From assembly GCF_003011965.1 (NCBI RefSeq), contig NZ_PXWG01000026.1, positions 1-64,000 on the forward strand: a stretch of 64,000 nt of DNA, given 5' to 3'. This stretch comes from Streptosporangium nondiastaticum (lineage in GTDB: Bacteria; Actinomycetota; Actinomycetes; Streptomycetales; Streptomycetaceae). Both the position numbers and the translations under genes were made by a program. Below are positions 1 to 11,100 of the stretch, piece after piece; positions within the stretch are counted from its first letter, which is position 1; the number at the start of each line of letters is the position of its first letter. Below the pieces are notes generated by a model, which searched no databases, was not told the origin of the DNA, and worked only from the letters and a program-made list of their open reading frames with translations.

Positions 1-3000
1 GGCGGTGGCGAGCCAGCGGGCCACGTGCCCGCCCAGCGCAACCGTGGCACCGGTGATCGGCACCGTGCCGCGCGGCGGCCAGCCCTGTCCGGCCTCGGCG
101 GCGCGGCCGGCCCGGACGAGCCGGCGCCCGAAGACGCCCGAGGCGCGGACCGCCACCTGGTCCTCGGCCGACTGGCCGAGGACGGCGGCCACGCGGGCCG
201 CGGTGCGGGCGTCGAGCAGCTCGGGGAGGTCGAGGAGACCGCCCCAGCGCTGCGGGTACTCCAGCGCCGCCGCCCGGCCGAAGCCCCACACCTGCGCCTG
301 CAGCGGCCGGTCCACGCGGTCGGAGCGGCCGGTGGCCACCGCGCCGCGGGTGGCGCACCACAGCGGCCCGTCGATGCCCGCGTCACCGAGCGCCTGCACC
401 AGGCAAAGCGTCGCGGCGAGGCCGTGCGACAGGCCGGGGTGGCCGGCCGAGGCGCTCTCGTCCTCGGCGAGCAGCGACAGCACGCCGGCGACGGGGCCGG
501 TGCCGGCCAGGTCGCGGGCCAGCGTCCCGCGGTCGGTGCCGGGCCCGGCGACGAGCGTCACCAGCTCCAGGCCACGCTCGGCGAGCGCGGTGCGCACGGA
601 GCCGGCCCACTCGCTCTCCCCGGCCGTCACGAGCAGCCAAGTGCCGGACGCGTTCGGCTCCGGGAGCGTGCCGAGCGGCTTCCAGGTGACGCGGTAGCGC
701 CAGCCGTCGACCACGGACTGCTCGCGGCGCTGCCGGCGCCACGCGGACAGCCGGGGCAGGATCGCGCTGAGCGAGGCGTCGGCGCCGACGCCCAGGGTCG
801 CGGCGAGGGACTCCACGTCCTCCCGCTCCACGGTGTCCCAGAACCCTGAGTCCGCCGGGTCGGCCGCGGTGCCGCCGGCGGCGGCCAGGTCCTCGTCCCC
901 CTCCAGCCAGAAGCGCTCGCGCTGGAAGGCGTAGGTGGGCAGGGCGACGCGGTGGGCGCCGGGGAAGAGCGCCCGCCAGTCCGGGGAGACGCCGTGCACG
1001 TGCAGTTCGGCGAGCGCGGCGGTGAGGGCCTGCCGCTCGGGCCGGTCGGCGCGCAGGACGGGCACGGCGGCCACGCCGTCCGCGCAGGCCTGCGCCAGGG
1101 CACTGAGGACGCCGCCGGGGCCGATCTCGACGAAAGTCGTCACGCCCAGGCCGTGCAGGGTCTGCACGCCGTCGGCGAAGCGGACGGCCTCGCGGACGTG
1201 GCGGACCCAGTACTCGGGGGTGTACGGGTCGGCCAGGCGGCCGGTGAGGTTGGAGACGACGGGGAGCTGCGGCTCGCTGAAGGTCAAGGCGCGGACGACC
1301 TGCGCGAACTCCTCCAGCATCGGGTCCATCAACGGCGAGTGGAACGCATGGCTGACCTTCAGACGGGACGTCTTACGACCCTGCTGTGCGAAGACCTCGG
1401 CGATCTCCAGCACGGCAGCCTCGGCCCCGGAAATCACCACGGACTGCGGACCGTTGATCGCCGCGATGCCGACGCCGTCGGTCAGGTGCGGCAGCACCTC
1501 GTCCTCGGTCGCCTGCACGGCGACCATCGCGCCACCGACGGGCAGAGCCTGCATCAGCGCGGCACGCGCCGACACCAGCTTCGCCGCGTCGTCGAGCGAC
1601 AGCACGCCCGCCACATGAGCAGCCGCGATCTCGCCTACGGAGTGACCCGCCACGTAATCAGGCCGGATGCCCCACGATTCGAGCAGCCGGAACAGCGCCA
1701 CCTCGATGGCGAAGAGCGCGGGCTGCGTCGCCCCGGTCCGGTGCAGCGCCTCCGAGTCGACGTCGACCGGCGCGTCCAGACGCGCGCACACCTCGTCGTA
1801 CGCGTCGGCGAAGACAGGGAACGCCTCGTACAGCTCACGGCCCATGCCGATGCGCTGCGAGCCCTGACCGGAGAACAGGAACCCGGTCTTGCCCTCGGAT
1901 CCGGCGCGACCCAGCGTCACGTTCGCCGCCGGCTCGCCGGCCGCGAGCGCGGCGAGTGCCTGCCGGAACTCGTCCGGGCTCTGCGCCAGGAGCACGGCGC
2001 GGTCCTCGAACGTCTCGCGGGAGGCCAGGGAGAGGCCGACGTCGGCGGCCGTCCAGCCGTCCGTCGCGTCGAGGTGGCCGGCCAGCCGGGTCGCCTGCGC
2101 GCGCAGCGCCGCCTCGCCCTTGCCCGAGAGCACCCACGGCACGACCGCGCCGGAGTCAGGCGTGGAGGGCAGCTCGGCTGCTTCGGGGGCCTGTTCGATG
2201 ATGGTGTGGGCGTTGGTGCCGCTGACGCCGAACGACGAGATCGCGGCGCGGCGCGGGCGGTCCGACTCCGGCCAGTCGACGGCCTCGGTCAGCAGGCGCA
2301 CCTCGCCCGCGGACCAGTCCACGTGCGGCGTCGGCTCGTCCGCGTGCAGCGTCCTCGGCAGCACGCCGTGGCGCATGGCCATGACCATCTTGATGATGCC
2401 GGCGACACCGGCGGCGGCCTGGGTGTGGCCGATGTTCGACTTCAGCGAGCCCAGCCACAGCGGCTGCCCCTCGGGACGCTCCTGCCCGTACGTGGCGAGC
2501 AGCGCCTGCGCCTCGATCGGGTCGCCCAGCGTCGTACCGGTGCCGTGCGCCTCGACGGCGTCGACGTCGGCCGGCGCGAGTCCGGCCGAGGCGAGGGCCT
2601 GGCGGATCACGCGCTGCTGCGCCGGGCCGTTGGGGGCGGTCAGGCCGTTGGACGCGCCGTCCTGGTTCACGGCGCTGCCGCGCACGACCGCCAGGATTTC
2701 GTGGCCGTTGCGCACGGCGTCGGAGAGGCGCTCGACGAGCACCACGCCCACGCCCTCGGACCAGCCGGTGCCGTCCGCGTCCGCGCCGAACGCCCGGCAG
2801 CGGCCGTCGGGCGACAGGCCGCGCTGGCGGCTGAACTCGACGAAGACGTTCGGGCTGGCCATGACGGTGACGCCGCCGGCCAGGGCCATGGTGCACTCGC
2901 CGTTGCGCAGCGACTGGATGGCCAAGTGGAGGGCCACCAGCGACGACGAGCAGGCCGTGTCGATCGTGACGGCCGGGCCTTCGAGGCCGAAGGTGTAGGC

Positions 3001-3475
3001 CACCCGGCCGGAGACGACGCTGGACGCGCCGCCGACCAGCCGGTGTCCTTCGACGCCTTCCGGCGTGCGGCGCACGTCGGCTCCGTAGCCCTGGTAGGCC
3101 ATGCCGACGAAGACGCCGGTCCGGCTGCCGCGCAGCTGTGCGGGGGTGATCCCGGCCCGCTCGAAGGCCTCCCACGAGGTCTCCAGCAGGAGCCGCTGCT
3201 GCGGGTCCATGGCGAGGGCCTCGCGGGGGCTGATGCCGAAGAAGCCGGCGTCGAAGCCGGTGGCGCCGTAGAGGAAGCCGCCGTCGCGCGCGTAGGTCTT
3301 GCCGGGGCGGTCGGGGTCGGGGTCGTAGAGTCCGTCGACGTCCCAGCCGCGGTCGGCCGGGAATGCGGAGATGGCGTCGCCGCCGGACGTCACCAGGTCC
3401 CACAGGGCCTCGGGCGAGTCGACGCCGCCGGGCAGGTGGCAGCTCATCGCCACGATCGCGATGGGCTCGTCGTCG
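1..3475 (-). other. PKS module 9 (partial): KS-AT(malonyl)-KR...
   Basis: Approximate domains: KS9 3475-2180, AT9 1900-910, then a KR structural subdomain and the first residues of the catalytic KR fold before the window ends. KS and AT motifs are complete (DTACSSS, GHSVGE, HAFH). The KR Rossmann motif reads TGATVALGG instead of TGGTGALGG, with Val at 40-42. Activity of this KR is doubtful. The catalytic Ser/Tyr/Asn cannot be seen. Confidence 0.8.
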
Positions 3476-6400
3476 GCGGCCGCGTGCTGCTCCTGCAGGG
3501 CGGCGGCCTGCGAGCCGAGGAGCTCGCTCTGCAGGAAGCGGGCGAGCGCCGTGGCGTTGGGGTAGTCGAAGACGAGGGTGGGCGGCAGCGAGAGGCCGGT
3601 CGCCGCGTTGACCTTGTTGCGGAGTTCGACGGCGGTCAGGGAGTCGAAGCCGAGGTCCTTGAACGCCCGTCCGGGCTCGATCTCCGCGGCGGAGGAGTGG
3701 CCGAGGACGGCCGCGACGTGCCCGCGGACCAGGTCGACCAGGGTCTCCGTGCGCTTGGCCTCCGGCAGGGCGGCGAGCTGAGCCGCCAGGGGCGTGGCGC
3801 CGCCGGTGGCATCGGCCGGTGCGGCGGCGGCCCCGGCGCGGAGCACCTCGGGCAGCTCGGACAGCAGGGCGCTCGGGCGGCCGAGGGTGAACGGTCCGAT
3901 GAACCGCTCCCAGTCGATGTCGGCCACGACGGCCGCGGTGTCGCCGCAGTCGAGGGCGCGCTGGACCGCGGTCACGGCGAGCGCGGCGGGCAGGGTGACG
4001 ACGCCGCGGCGGCGCAGGTGCTCCTCGTCGGCGTCGGTGACCATGCCGCCGTCGGCCCAGGGGCCCCAGGCGATGGCGGTGGCGGTCAGGCCCCGCGCCC
4101 TGCGCCGGGCGGCGAGACCGTCGAGGAAGGCGTTGGCGGCGGCGTAGGCGGTCTGCATGCCGCTGCCCCACACGCCGGCGATGGAGGAGAAGAGGACGAA
4201 GGCGTCCAGCTCGCGGTCGCCCAGCAGCTCGTCCAGGTGCGCGGCGCCGCCGGCCTTCGCCGCGAGGGTGCGGGCGAAGTCGGCCGGGGTCAGCTCGTCG
4301 AAGGCGGCGAACTGCTCCACGCCCGCGGCGTGGAAGACCGAGGTGAAGGCGTGCTCGGCGAGCAGCGCCGCCACCGCGTCGCGGTCGGCGACGTCGCACG
4401 CGGCGAGGGTGACGCGCGCGCCCAGCTCCTCCAGTTCGGCCTTGAGCGCGGCCGCGCCGGGCGTATCGGCGCCGCGGCGGCCGGCGAGCACCAGGTGCTC
4501 GGCGCCCGCGCCGGCGAGCCAGCGGGCGACGTGCCCGCCCAGCGCACCCGTACCACCGGTGATCAGCACCGTGCCGCGCGCCGTCCAGGGCCGGCCGGTG
4601 CCGCTGCGGGCGTGGGTGAGCCGGGCGGTGAACACGCCGGAGGCGCGGACGGCGACCTGGTCCTCCGGGGTGCCGGTGTCCTGGTTCAGCACGGCGGCGA
4701 TGCGGCCGGCGGCGCGCTCGTCGACCGTCGTGGGCAGGTCGATCAGGCCGCCCCAGCGCCGGGCGTGCTCCAGGGCCAGGGCGCGGCCGAGGCCCCACAC
4801 CTGGTGCTGCACCGCGCTGAGCGGCGCGTCGTCCGAGCGGCCGGTGGCGGCCGCGCCGCGGGTGGCGCACCACAGCGGCGCGTCGATGTCCGCGTCGCCC
4901 AGAGCCTGGGCCAGGGCGATGGTCTGTGCGAGGCCCTGGGAGAGCTCCGGGTGCTCCGGTGCGGCGCTCTCGTCGGTCGCGAGCAGCGACAGGACGCCGT
5001 CGACGGCGCCGTTTTCGGCGGCGATCCGGGTCAGCTCGCCGGCCAGGGACGCGCGGTCGGCGTCCGCGCCGGCCGTCAGCGGGATCAGGTGCGCGCCGCG
5101 TCCGGCGAGGGCCGCGCGGACCGTCCCGGCCCACTCGTCGCCCTCGGGTGCGGCGAACAGCCAGGTGCTGCCGGTGAGGTCACCGGCGGGCAGGCCGTTC
5201 AGCGGCTGCCAGGTCAGCTGGTAGCGCCAGCCGTCGACGACGGACTGCTCGCGGCGCTGCCGCCGCCAGGCGGACAGCTTCGGGACCACGACGTCCAGCT
5301 CTTCGGGGCTCAGGCCCAGCGTGGCGGCGAGCGACTGGGCGTCCTCGCGCTCGACGCTCGCCCAGAACTCGGCGTCGACCGCGTCCACGACGGCGGCCTC
5401 GGCCTCGGGGGCCTCCAGCCAGTAGCGCTGCTGCTGGAACGCGTAGGTGGGCAGGTCCACCTTCCGCGCGCCGGGGAAGAGCGTCTGCCAGTCCGGGGAG
5501 ACGCCGTGCACGTGCAGTTCGCCGAGCGCGGTCACGACGGCCTGCTGCTCGGGGCGGTCGGCACGCAGCAGCGGGACGGTGACGGCCTCGTCGACGCAGC
5601 CCTGTGCCATGCCGCTCAGGACCCCGCCGGGGCCGATCTCCACGAAGGTCGTCACGCCCAGGCCGCTGAGGGTCCGGATGCCGTCGGCGAAGCGGACGGC
5701 CTCGCGGACGTGACGGACCCAGTAGTCGGGGGTGTAGGGCTCGGCGAGACGGCCGGTGAGGTTGGAGACCACGGGGATCCGCGGCTCGCTGAAGGTGAGA
5801 CCGCGGACGACCTCGGCGAAGTCCTCCAGCATCGGGTCCATGAGCGGCGAGTGGAACGCGTGGCTGACCTTCAGCCGGGACGTCTTACGGCCCTGCTGCT
5901 TGAAGATCTCGGCGATCTCCAGAACGGCAGCCTCAGCACCGGAAATCACCACGGACCGCGGGCCGTTGATAGCCGCGATGCCGACGCCGTCGGTCAGATG
6001 CGGCAACACCTCGTCCTCGGTCGCCTGGACGGCGACCATCGCACCGCCCGCGGGCAGCGCCTGCATCAGCGCGGCGCGCGCCGACACCAGCTTCGCCGCA
6101 TCCTCAAGGGACAGCACGCCCGCCACATGAGCGGCAGCGATCTCGCCCACCGAATGACCGGCCACGTAATCGGGCCGGACGCCCCAGGACTCCAGGAGCC
6201 GGAACAGCGCCACCTCGATGGCGAAGAGCGCGGGCTGGGTGCAGCCGGTCTGGTCAAGCTGCTCCGCGTCGGCGTCGAGCGTGACGTCGAGGTGGGCGCG
6301 GACCTCGTCGTAGGCGGCGGCGAAGGCCGGGAAGGCGGCGTACAGTTCGCGCCCCATGCCGGCCCGCTGCGAGCCCTGGCCGGAGAACAGGAACCCGGTC

Positions 6401-8097
6401 TTGTCACCGAGGTGCGCGGCGCTCCGGACCACGGCCGCGGACGGGGTGTCCGACGCCAGGGCCCGTACGCCCTCGGCGAGTTCCTCCAGGCTCTCGCCGA
6501 TGACGGCCGCCCGCCGGTCCCAGGCGGAGCGCGTCGTGGCGAGGGAGAAGCCGATGTCGGCCGGAGAGGCGCCGGAGCCGTTCTCCAGGAAGGAGAGCAG
6601 GCGCTCGGCCTGGGCCCGCAGCGCGGCGTCGCTCTTGGCCGAGAGCACCCACGGCAGCGCGCCGGCGGCGGGGGCGGGGGCGGCGGTCTCGCCGTCGGGC
6701 TCCTCGTCGAGGGCCGGGGCCTGTTCGAGGATCGTGTGGGCGTTGGTGCCGCTGACGCCGAAGGAGGAGACGGCGGCACGGCGGGGGTGGTCCGACGCGG
6801 GCCACTGGACGGCCTCGGTCAGCAGCCTGACGCCGCCGGCCGACCAGTCGACCTGGGTGGTCGGCTCGTCGACGTGCAGCGTCTGCGGCAGCACGCCGTT
6901 GCGGATGGCCATCACCATCTTGATCACACCGGCGACGCCGGAAGCGGCCTGCGTGTGACCGATGTTGGACTTGATGGATCCCAGCCACAGCGGCCGGTCC
7001 CCGGAGTGCTCCTGGCCGTACGTGGCGAGCAGGGCGTCGGCTTCGATGGGGTCGCCGAGGGTGGTGGCCGTGCCGTGCGCCTCGACCGCGTCGACCTGGG
7101 AGGCGGTCAGCCGGGCGTTCTCCAGCGCCTGCTGGATCACGCGGACCTGCGACGGGCCGTTCGGGGCGGTGAGGCCGTTGGACGCGCCGTCCTGGTTGAC
7201 GGCGCTGCCGCGGATGACGGCGAGCACGTCGTGGCCGAGGCGGCGGGCGTCGGAGAGCCGCTCCAGGAGGAGCACGCCGACGCCTTCGGACATGCCCGTG
7301 CCGTCGGCGGTCGAGGAGAACGCGCGGCAGCGGCCGTCGGGCGACAGGCCGCGCTGCGCGCTGAACGCGATGAACGTGTTCGGCGTGGCCATCACGGTCA
7401 CGCCGCCGGCCAGGGCGAGCGAGCACTCGCCGCGGCGCAGCGCCTGCGCGGCGAGGTGGAGCGCGACGAGAGAGGACGAGCAGGCCGTGTCGACGGTGAC
7501 GGCGGGGCCTTCGAGGCCGAGGGCGTACGAGATGCGGCCGGAGACCACGGCGGCGGTGTTCGCGGTGACGAGGTGGGCCTCGATGTCGCTGTCGCCCTGC
7601 CGCTGGAGGTAGGCGTGGTCCTGGCCGTTGGTGCCGACGAACACTCCGGCGCGGGTGCCGCGTGCGGTGGCGGGGTCGATGCCCGCGCGTTCGAAGGCCT
7701 CCCACGAGGTCTGCAGGAGCAGCCGCTGCTGCGGGTCCATGACGAGGGCTTCGCGGGGGGAGATCCCGAAGAACGCGGGGTCGAAGTCGGCGGCGTCGTG
7801 GAGGAAGCCGCCCTCACGCACGTACGTGCGGCCCGTCCGCGCGGGATCGGGGTCGTAGATCGCGTCCAGGTCCCAGCCGCGGTCGGCGGGGAACTCCGTC
7901 ACGCCGTCGCCGCCCGAGGAGACCAGCTGCCACAGGTCCTCGGGGGAGCCGACCCCGCCCGGGTAGCGGCAGGCCATTCCGACGATGGCGATGGGCTCGG
8001 TGTCCTTCGCCTCCAGCTCACCCAGCTGCCTGCGGGTGTGGCGCAGGTCCACCATCACGCGCTTGAGGTAATCCCTGAGCTTGTCGTCGTTCGACAT
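1..8097 (-). CDS. Type I modular PKS, modules 8 and 9 (3' end outside the window)
   Basis: Multidomain polyketide synthase acting after the 8132-13657 protein. It begins with ATG at 8095-8097, with GAGG about 9 nt upstream, and opens with a coiled-coil N-terminal docking helix ([14 protein letters not shown]). Order seen: dock, KS8, AT8, KR8, ACP8, KS9, AT9, start of KR9. Both KS domains have the DTACSSS cysteine motif. Both ATs have GHSVGE and HAFH, so malonyl-CoA is the predicted extender. There is no DH between AT and KR in either module, so each should give at most a hydroxyl. KR8 lacks the LDD motif and has a Trp eight residues before the catalytic Tyr (A1 type). KR9 is cut by the window edge and has a damaged nucleotide-binding motif. 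Only 34 bp separate it from the upstream PKS gene, so it is probably co-transcribed. Confidence 0.95.
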   Translation of the reverse strand, partial: MSNDDKLRDYLKRVMVDLRHTRRQLGELEAKDTEPIAIVGMACRYPGGVGSPEDLWQLVSSGGDGVTEFPADRGWDLDAIYDPDPARTGRTYVREGGFLHDAADFDPAFFGISPREALVMDPQQRLLLQTSWEAFERAGIDPATARGTRAGVFVGTNGQDHAYLQRQGDSDIEAHLVTANTAAVVSGRISYALGLEGPAVTVDTACSSSLVALHLAAQALRRGECSLALAGGVTVMATPNTFIAFSAQRGLSPDGRCRAFSSTADGTGMSEGVGVLLLERLSDARRLGHDVLAVIRGSAVNQDGASNGLTAPNGPSQVRVIQQALENARLTASQVDAVEAHGTATTLGDPIEADALLATYGQEHSGDRPLWLGSIKSNIGHTQAASGVAGVIKMVMAIRNGVLPQTLHVDEPTTQVDWSAGGVRLLTEAVQWPASDHPRRAAVSSFGVSGTNAHTILEQAPALDEEPDGETAAPAPAAGALPWVLSAKSDAALRAQAERLLSFLENGSGASPADIGFSLATTRSAWDRRAAVIGESLEELAEGVRALASDTPSAAVVRSAAHLGDKTGFLFSGQGSQRAGMGRELYAAFPAFAAAYDEVRAHLDVTLDADAEQLDQTGCTQPALFAIEVALFRLLESWGVRPDYVAGHSVGEIAAAHVAGVLSLEDAAKLVSARAALMQALPAGGAMVAVQATEDEVLPHLTDGVGIAAINGPRSVVISGAEAAVLEIAEIFKQQGRKTSRLKVSHAFHSPLMDPMLEDFAEVVRGLTFSEPRIPVVSNLTGRLAEPYTPDYWVRHVREAVRFADGIRTLSGLGVTTFVEIGPGGVLSGMAQGCVDEAVTVPLLRADRPEQQAVVTALGELHVHGVSPDWQTLFPGARKVDLPTYAFQQQRYWLEAPEAEAAVVDAVDAEFWASVEREDAQSLAATLGLSPEELDVVVPKLSAWRRQRREQSVVDGWRYQLTWQPLNGLPAGDLTGSTWLFAAPEGDEWAGTVRAALAGRGAHLIPLTAGADADRASLAGELTRIAAENGAVDGVLSLLATDESAAPEHPELSQGLAQTIALAQALGDADIDAPLWCATRGAAATGRSDDAPLSAVQHQVWGLGRALALEHARRWGGLIDLPTTVDERAAGRIAAVLNQDTGTPEDQVAVRASGVFTARLTHARSGTGRPWTARGTVLITGGTGALGGHVARWLAGAGAEHLVLAGRRGADTPGAAALKAELEELGARVTLAACDVADRDAVAALLAEHAFTSVFHAAGVEQFAAFDELTPADFARTLAAKAGGAAHLDELLGDRELDAFVLFSSIAGVWGSGMQTAYAAANAFLDGLAARRRARGLTATAIAWGPWADGGMVTDADEEHLRRRGVVTLPAALAVTAVQRALDCGDTAAVVADIDWERFIGPFTLGRPSALLSELPEVLRAGAAAAPADATGGATPLAAQLAALPEAKRTETLVDLVRGHVAAVLGHSSAAEIEPGRAFKDLGFDSLTAVELRNKVNAATGLSLPPTLVFDYPNATALARFLQSELLGSQAAALQEQHAAADDEPIAIVAMSCHLPGGVDSPEALWDLVTSGGDAISAFPADRGWDVDGLYDPDPDRPGKTYARDGGFLYGATGFDAGFFGISPREALAMDPQQRLLLETSWEAFERAGITPAQLRGSRTGVFVGMAYQGYGADVRRTPEGVEGHRLVGGASSVVSGRVAYTFGLEGPAVTIDTACSSSLVALHLAIQSLRNGECTMALAGGVTVMASPNVFVEFSRQRGLSPDGRCRAFGADADGTGWSEGVGVVLVERLSDAVRNGHEILAVVRGSAVNQDGASNGLTAPNGPAQQRVIRQALASAGLAPADVDAVEAHGTGTTLGDPIEAQALLATYGQERPEGQPLWLGSLKSNIGHTQAAAGVAGIIKMVMAMRHGVLPRTLHADEPTPHVDWSAGEVRLLTEAVDWPESDRPRRAAISSFGVSGTNAHTIIEQAPEAAELPSTPDSGAVVPWVLSGKGEAALRAQATRLAGHLDATDGWTAADVGLSLASRETFEDRAVLLAQSPDEFRQALAALAAGEPAANVTLGRAGSEGKTGFLFSGQGSQRIGMGRELYEAFPVFADAYDEVCARLDAPVDVDSEALHRTGATQPALFAIEVALFRLLESWGIRPDYVAGHSVGEIAAAHVAGVLSLDDAAKLVSARAALMQALPVGGAMVAVQATEDEVLPHLTDGVGIAAINGPQSVVISGAEAAVLEIAEVFAQQGRKTSRLKVSHAFHSPLMDPMLEEFAQVVRALTFSEPQLPVVSNLTGRLADPYTPEYWVRHVREAVRFADGVQTLHGLGVTTFVEIGPGGVLSALAQACADGVAAVPVLRADRPERQALTAALAELHVHGVSPDWRALFPGAHRVALPTYAFQRERFWLEGDEDLAAAGGTAADPADSGFWDTVEREDVESLAATLGVGADASLSAILPRLSAWRRQRREQSVVDGWRYRVTWKPLGTLPEPNASGTWLLVTAGESEWAGSVRTALAERGLELVTLVAGPGTDRGTLARDLAGTGPVAGVLSLLAEDESASAGHPGLSHGLAATLCLVQALGDAGIDGPLWCATRGAVATGRSDRVDRPLQAQVWGFGRAAALEYPQRWGGLLDLPELLDARTAARVAAVLGQSAEDQVAVRASGVFGRRLVRAGRAAEAGQGWPPRGTVPITGATVALGGHVARWLATA
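3530..8005 (-). other. PKS module 8: KS-AT(malonyl)-KR-ACP
   Basis: Approximate domains: KS8 8005-6720 (active Cys codon 7480-7482), AT8 6400-5420, KR8 with its structural half 5200-3830, ACP8 3780-3530 (GFDSL phosphopantetheine Ser). KR8 has an intact TGGTGALGG nucleotide motif, SSIAG and AYAAAN. It reads HAAGVEQF where B-type domains have LDD. Predicted product step: an A-type hydroxyl, equivalent to C13 in filipin numbering. Confidence 0.85.
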
Positions 8098-8131
8098 GTT
8101 TTACGTCCTCGGTAGCAGTGCGTGAGAAGAG

Positions 8132-11100
8132 TTAGAGAGACCCGAGCTCTTGGTCGATGAGGTCGAACATCTCGTCGTCGGTGGCGGCGTCGATCCGGTC
8201 GAGGTCGAAGTCGCGGTCGGTGCCGGATCCGGTGCCGGCGTCGGCGGTGTTCGCGGCGGCGTCCTGGTGGGTGTCGGTCCACTTCCAGAGGAGCGCCTTG
8301 AGCCGGGCGGTGACCTTGTCCCGTACCGCGTCCTCCGGGGCGAGCGCGGCGAGCCGGGCTTCCAGGCGGTCCAGCTCACCGAGCACGGGCGGGGTCTCTG
8401 CGGCGAGGTCGAGGACCAGGTCCTTGTGCAGGAGCCTGGCGATCGCGACCGGGTTGGGGTGGTCGAAGACGAGGGTGGGCTTGAGCCGGAGCCCGGTCGC
8501 GGCCTTGAGCCGGTTGCGGAGCTCCACCGCGGTCAGGGAGTCGAAGCCGATGTCCCGGAAGGCCGTGGTGGGCTCGATCCGGGCCGCGTCGGCGCGGCCG
8601 AGGGCGGCGGCGGCCTGGTTGCGGACCAGGTCCAGCAGCACCTTCTCCTGGTCGGCCTCCGGCATGCCGGCGAGGCGGCGGGCCAGGGCGGGGGTGCCGG
8701 AGGCCGCGGCCTCCTCGGCCGGGCCGCCGGTGTCCCCCACGAGGCCGCGGAAGATCGCGGGCAGCACGCCGGCGCGGGCCATGGAGCGCAGGCCGGGGAC
8801 GTCCAGCCGGACCGGCACGATCACCGGCCGGTCCACGGCGAGGGTGGCGTCGAACAGGGCCAGGCCCTCCGCGGAGGTGAACGGCACGACCCCGGACCGG
8901 CCCATGCGGTTGCGGTCGGCGTCGGTGATCCGGTCGCCCATGCCGCCGTTCTCGGTCCACAGGCCCCAGGCCAGCGAGGTGCCGGGCAGACCCGCGGCCC
9001 GGCGCTGCCGCGCGAGCCCGTCCAGGAAGGAGTTGGCCGCGGCGTAGCTCGCCGCGCCGGCGCTGCCCAGGACCCCGGCCAGGGAGGAGAAGAGCACGAA
9101 CGCGGAGAGGTCCAGTTTCTTGGTCAGCTCGTGCAGGTGCAGCGCGCCGTCGGCCTTCGGCCGCAGCACGGTGTCCAGGCGCTCCGGGGTCAGCGCGGTG
9201 ATCACGCCGTCGTCCAGGGCCGCCGCCGCGTGGACCACGGCCACGAGCGGGTGTTCGGCCGGGACCGAGGCCAGGAGCCGCGCGAGGGCGTCCCGGTCCG
9301 CGATGTCGCAGGCGGCCACGTCGACGTGCGCGCCCAGCTCGGAGAGGGCGGCGACGAGTTCGCCGACGCCTTCGGCGGCGGGGCCGCGGCGGCTGACCAG
9401 GAGCAGCCTGCGCGCGCCGCGTTCGGCGACGAGGTGGCGCGCGAGGGACAGTCCGAGGCCACCGGTCGCGCCGGTGAGCAGCACGGTCCCCTCGGGGTCC
9501 CACGCGTGGTCGGCGGGCTCCTCGGGCGGGGCGGTCCGGGCGAGGCGCGGCACGAACAGCCTGCCGCCGCGCACCGCGGCCTGCGGTTCGTCCAGGGCGG
9601 TGAGGGCCGCGGCGAGCGCGGGGGCCCCGTGCGCCACGGAGTCGTCGGCGTCGACGAGCAAAAGCCGGTCCGGGTGCTCGGCCTGCGCCGACCTCACCAG
9701 GCCCGCCACCGCGACGTGGGCGAGGTCCGGCGCCGTACCGTCCAGGTCGGCGGCTCCGCGCGTCATCACCACGAGCCGCGCGTCGGAGAACCGCTCGTCG
9801 GCGACCCACTCCTGGACGGCCGACAGCACACCGGCCAGCAGCGCACGTGTCGCCGAGGCGGCGTCGCCCTCGCTCGGGGCGCAGGGCAGGAGGACGTGGC
9901 CGGGCACGGCCGCGCCGTCGTCGACCGCCTTACGGAGCGCGTCGATGCCGGCGTACGGGCCGTCACCGCCGAGGACCGCCCACTCGGTCTCGGGAGCGGA
10001 AGCGGCGGCAGGAGCGGCAGCAGCAGGAGCAGCAGGAGCAGCAGCGGTGTGCTCGACCCAGTCGACCTCGAACATCCAGTCCTGGTGCGCCACGCGCGAC
10101 GCCAGAACCTGCTGCGGGGACATCGCCCGCGTCCGCACGGACGCCACCGAGGCGACGGGAGCGCCGTCGGCGTCGGCCAGCTCGACCGCCACCGCGTCGC
10201 CACCGCCGGCGGCGGGCCGGACCCGCACGCGCACGGCCCCTGCTCCCGGGGCGTGCACGGACGTGCCGCTCCAGGCGTAGGGCATGAGCACAGCACCCGG
10301 GTCGCCGGCGCGGTCGAGCGCCAGGGTGTTCAGGACGGCGTCCAGCAGTACGGGGTGAAGGCCGTAGCGGTCGGCCCTGTCGCGCTCCGCGGCAGGCAGC
10401 GCGGCCTCGGCGTACAGCTCGTCCCCGGCGCGCCAGGCGGCGGACAGTCCCGGGTGCTCCTGGACGTCCAGCGGTTCGGCGCCCGCCGGGGGCCAGATCA
10501 CCATGTCGAAGTCGGCCACCGGGGCGTTCCGGGTGAGTTCACCCGTGGCGTGGCGGACCCACGGCTCGTCGGCACCGCCGGCGGCGGCCCGGCTGAAGAC
10601 CCGCACCGACCGCCGGTCGGCGTCGTCGCCCGCGCCGATCTGCACCTGGATGCGGACGGCGCCCTGTTCCGCCAGGACGAGCGGGGCGTCCACGTCCAGC
10701 GCTGCCAGCTGCGGGAACCCGGCCTGCCGGCCCGCGCCCAGCGCGAGCTCCACGAACGCGGCGACCGGAAGCACCGGCACACCGCCGACCGTGTGCTCCG
10801 CGATCCAGGGCAGGTCGGCCGCGGACAGCCGGCCGGTGAACAGCAGGTCGTCCGCCCCGGCGGCCTCCACCACGGCGCCGAGCAGGGGGTGCCCGGAGGA
10901 GTACAGGCCCGCCGAGGAGACGTCGAGCGCGGCCGTTCCTTCAAGCCAGTAGCGCTCGCGCTGGAAGGCGTACGTGGGCAGGTCGACGCGGCGGGCGCCG
11001 GGGAAGAGCGCCTGCCAGTCCGGGGAAACGCCGTGGGTGTGCAGCTGACCGAGGGCGAGGGTGATCGCCTGCGGCTCGGGGCGGTCGGCGCGGAGGGCGG

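Noticed and set aside
952..8115. Very long open frame on the plus strand (2387 codons) opposite the module 8-9 PKS
   Set aside because: It is the antisense shadow of a high-GC coding strand; no domain is recognisable, and the minus strand shows unbroken PKS motifs. The same applies to plus-strand frames at 8150-13774, 17604-22376, 33944-39070 and 39098-46810.
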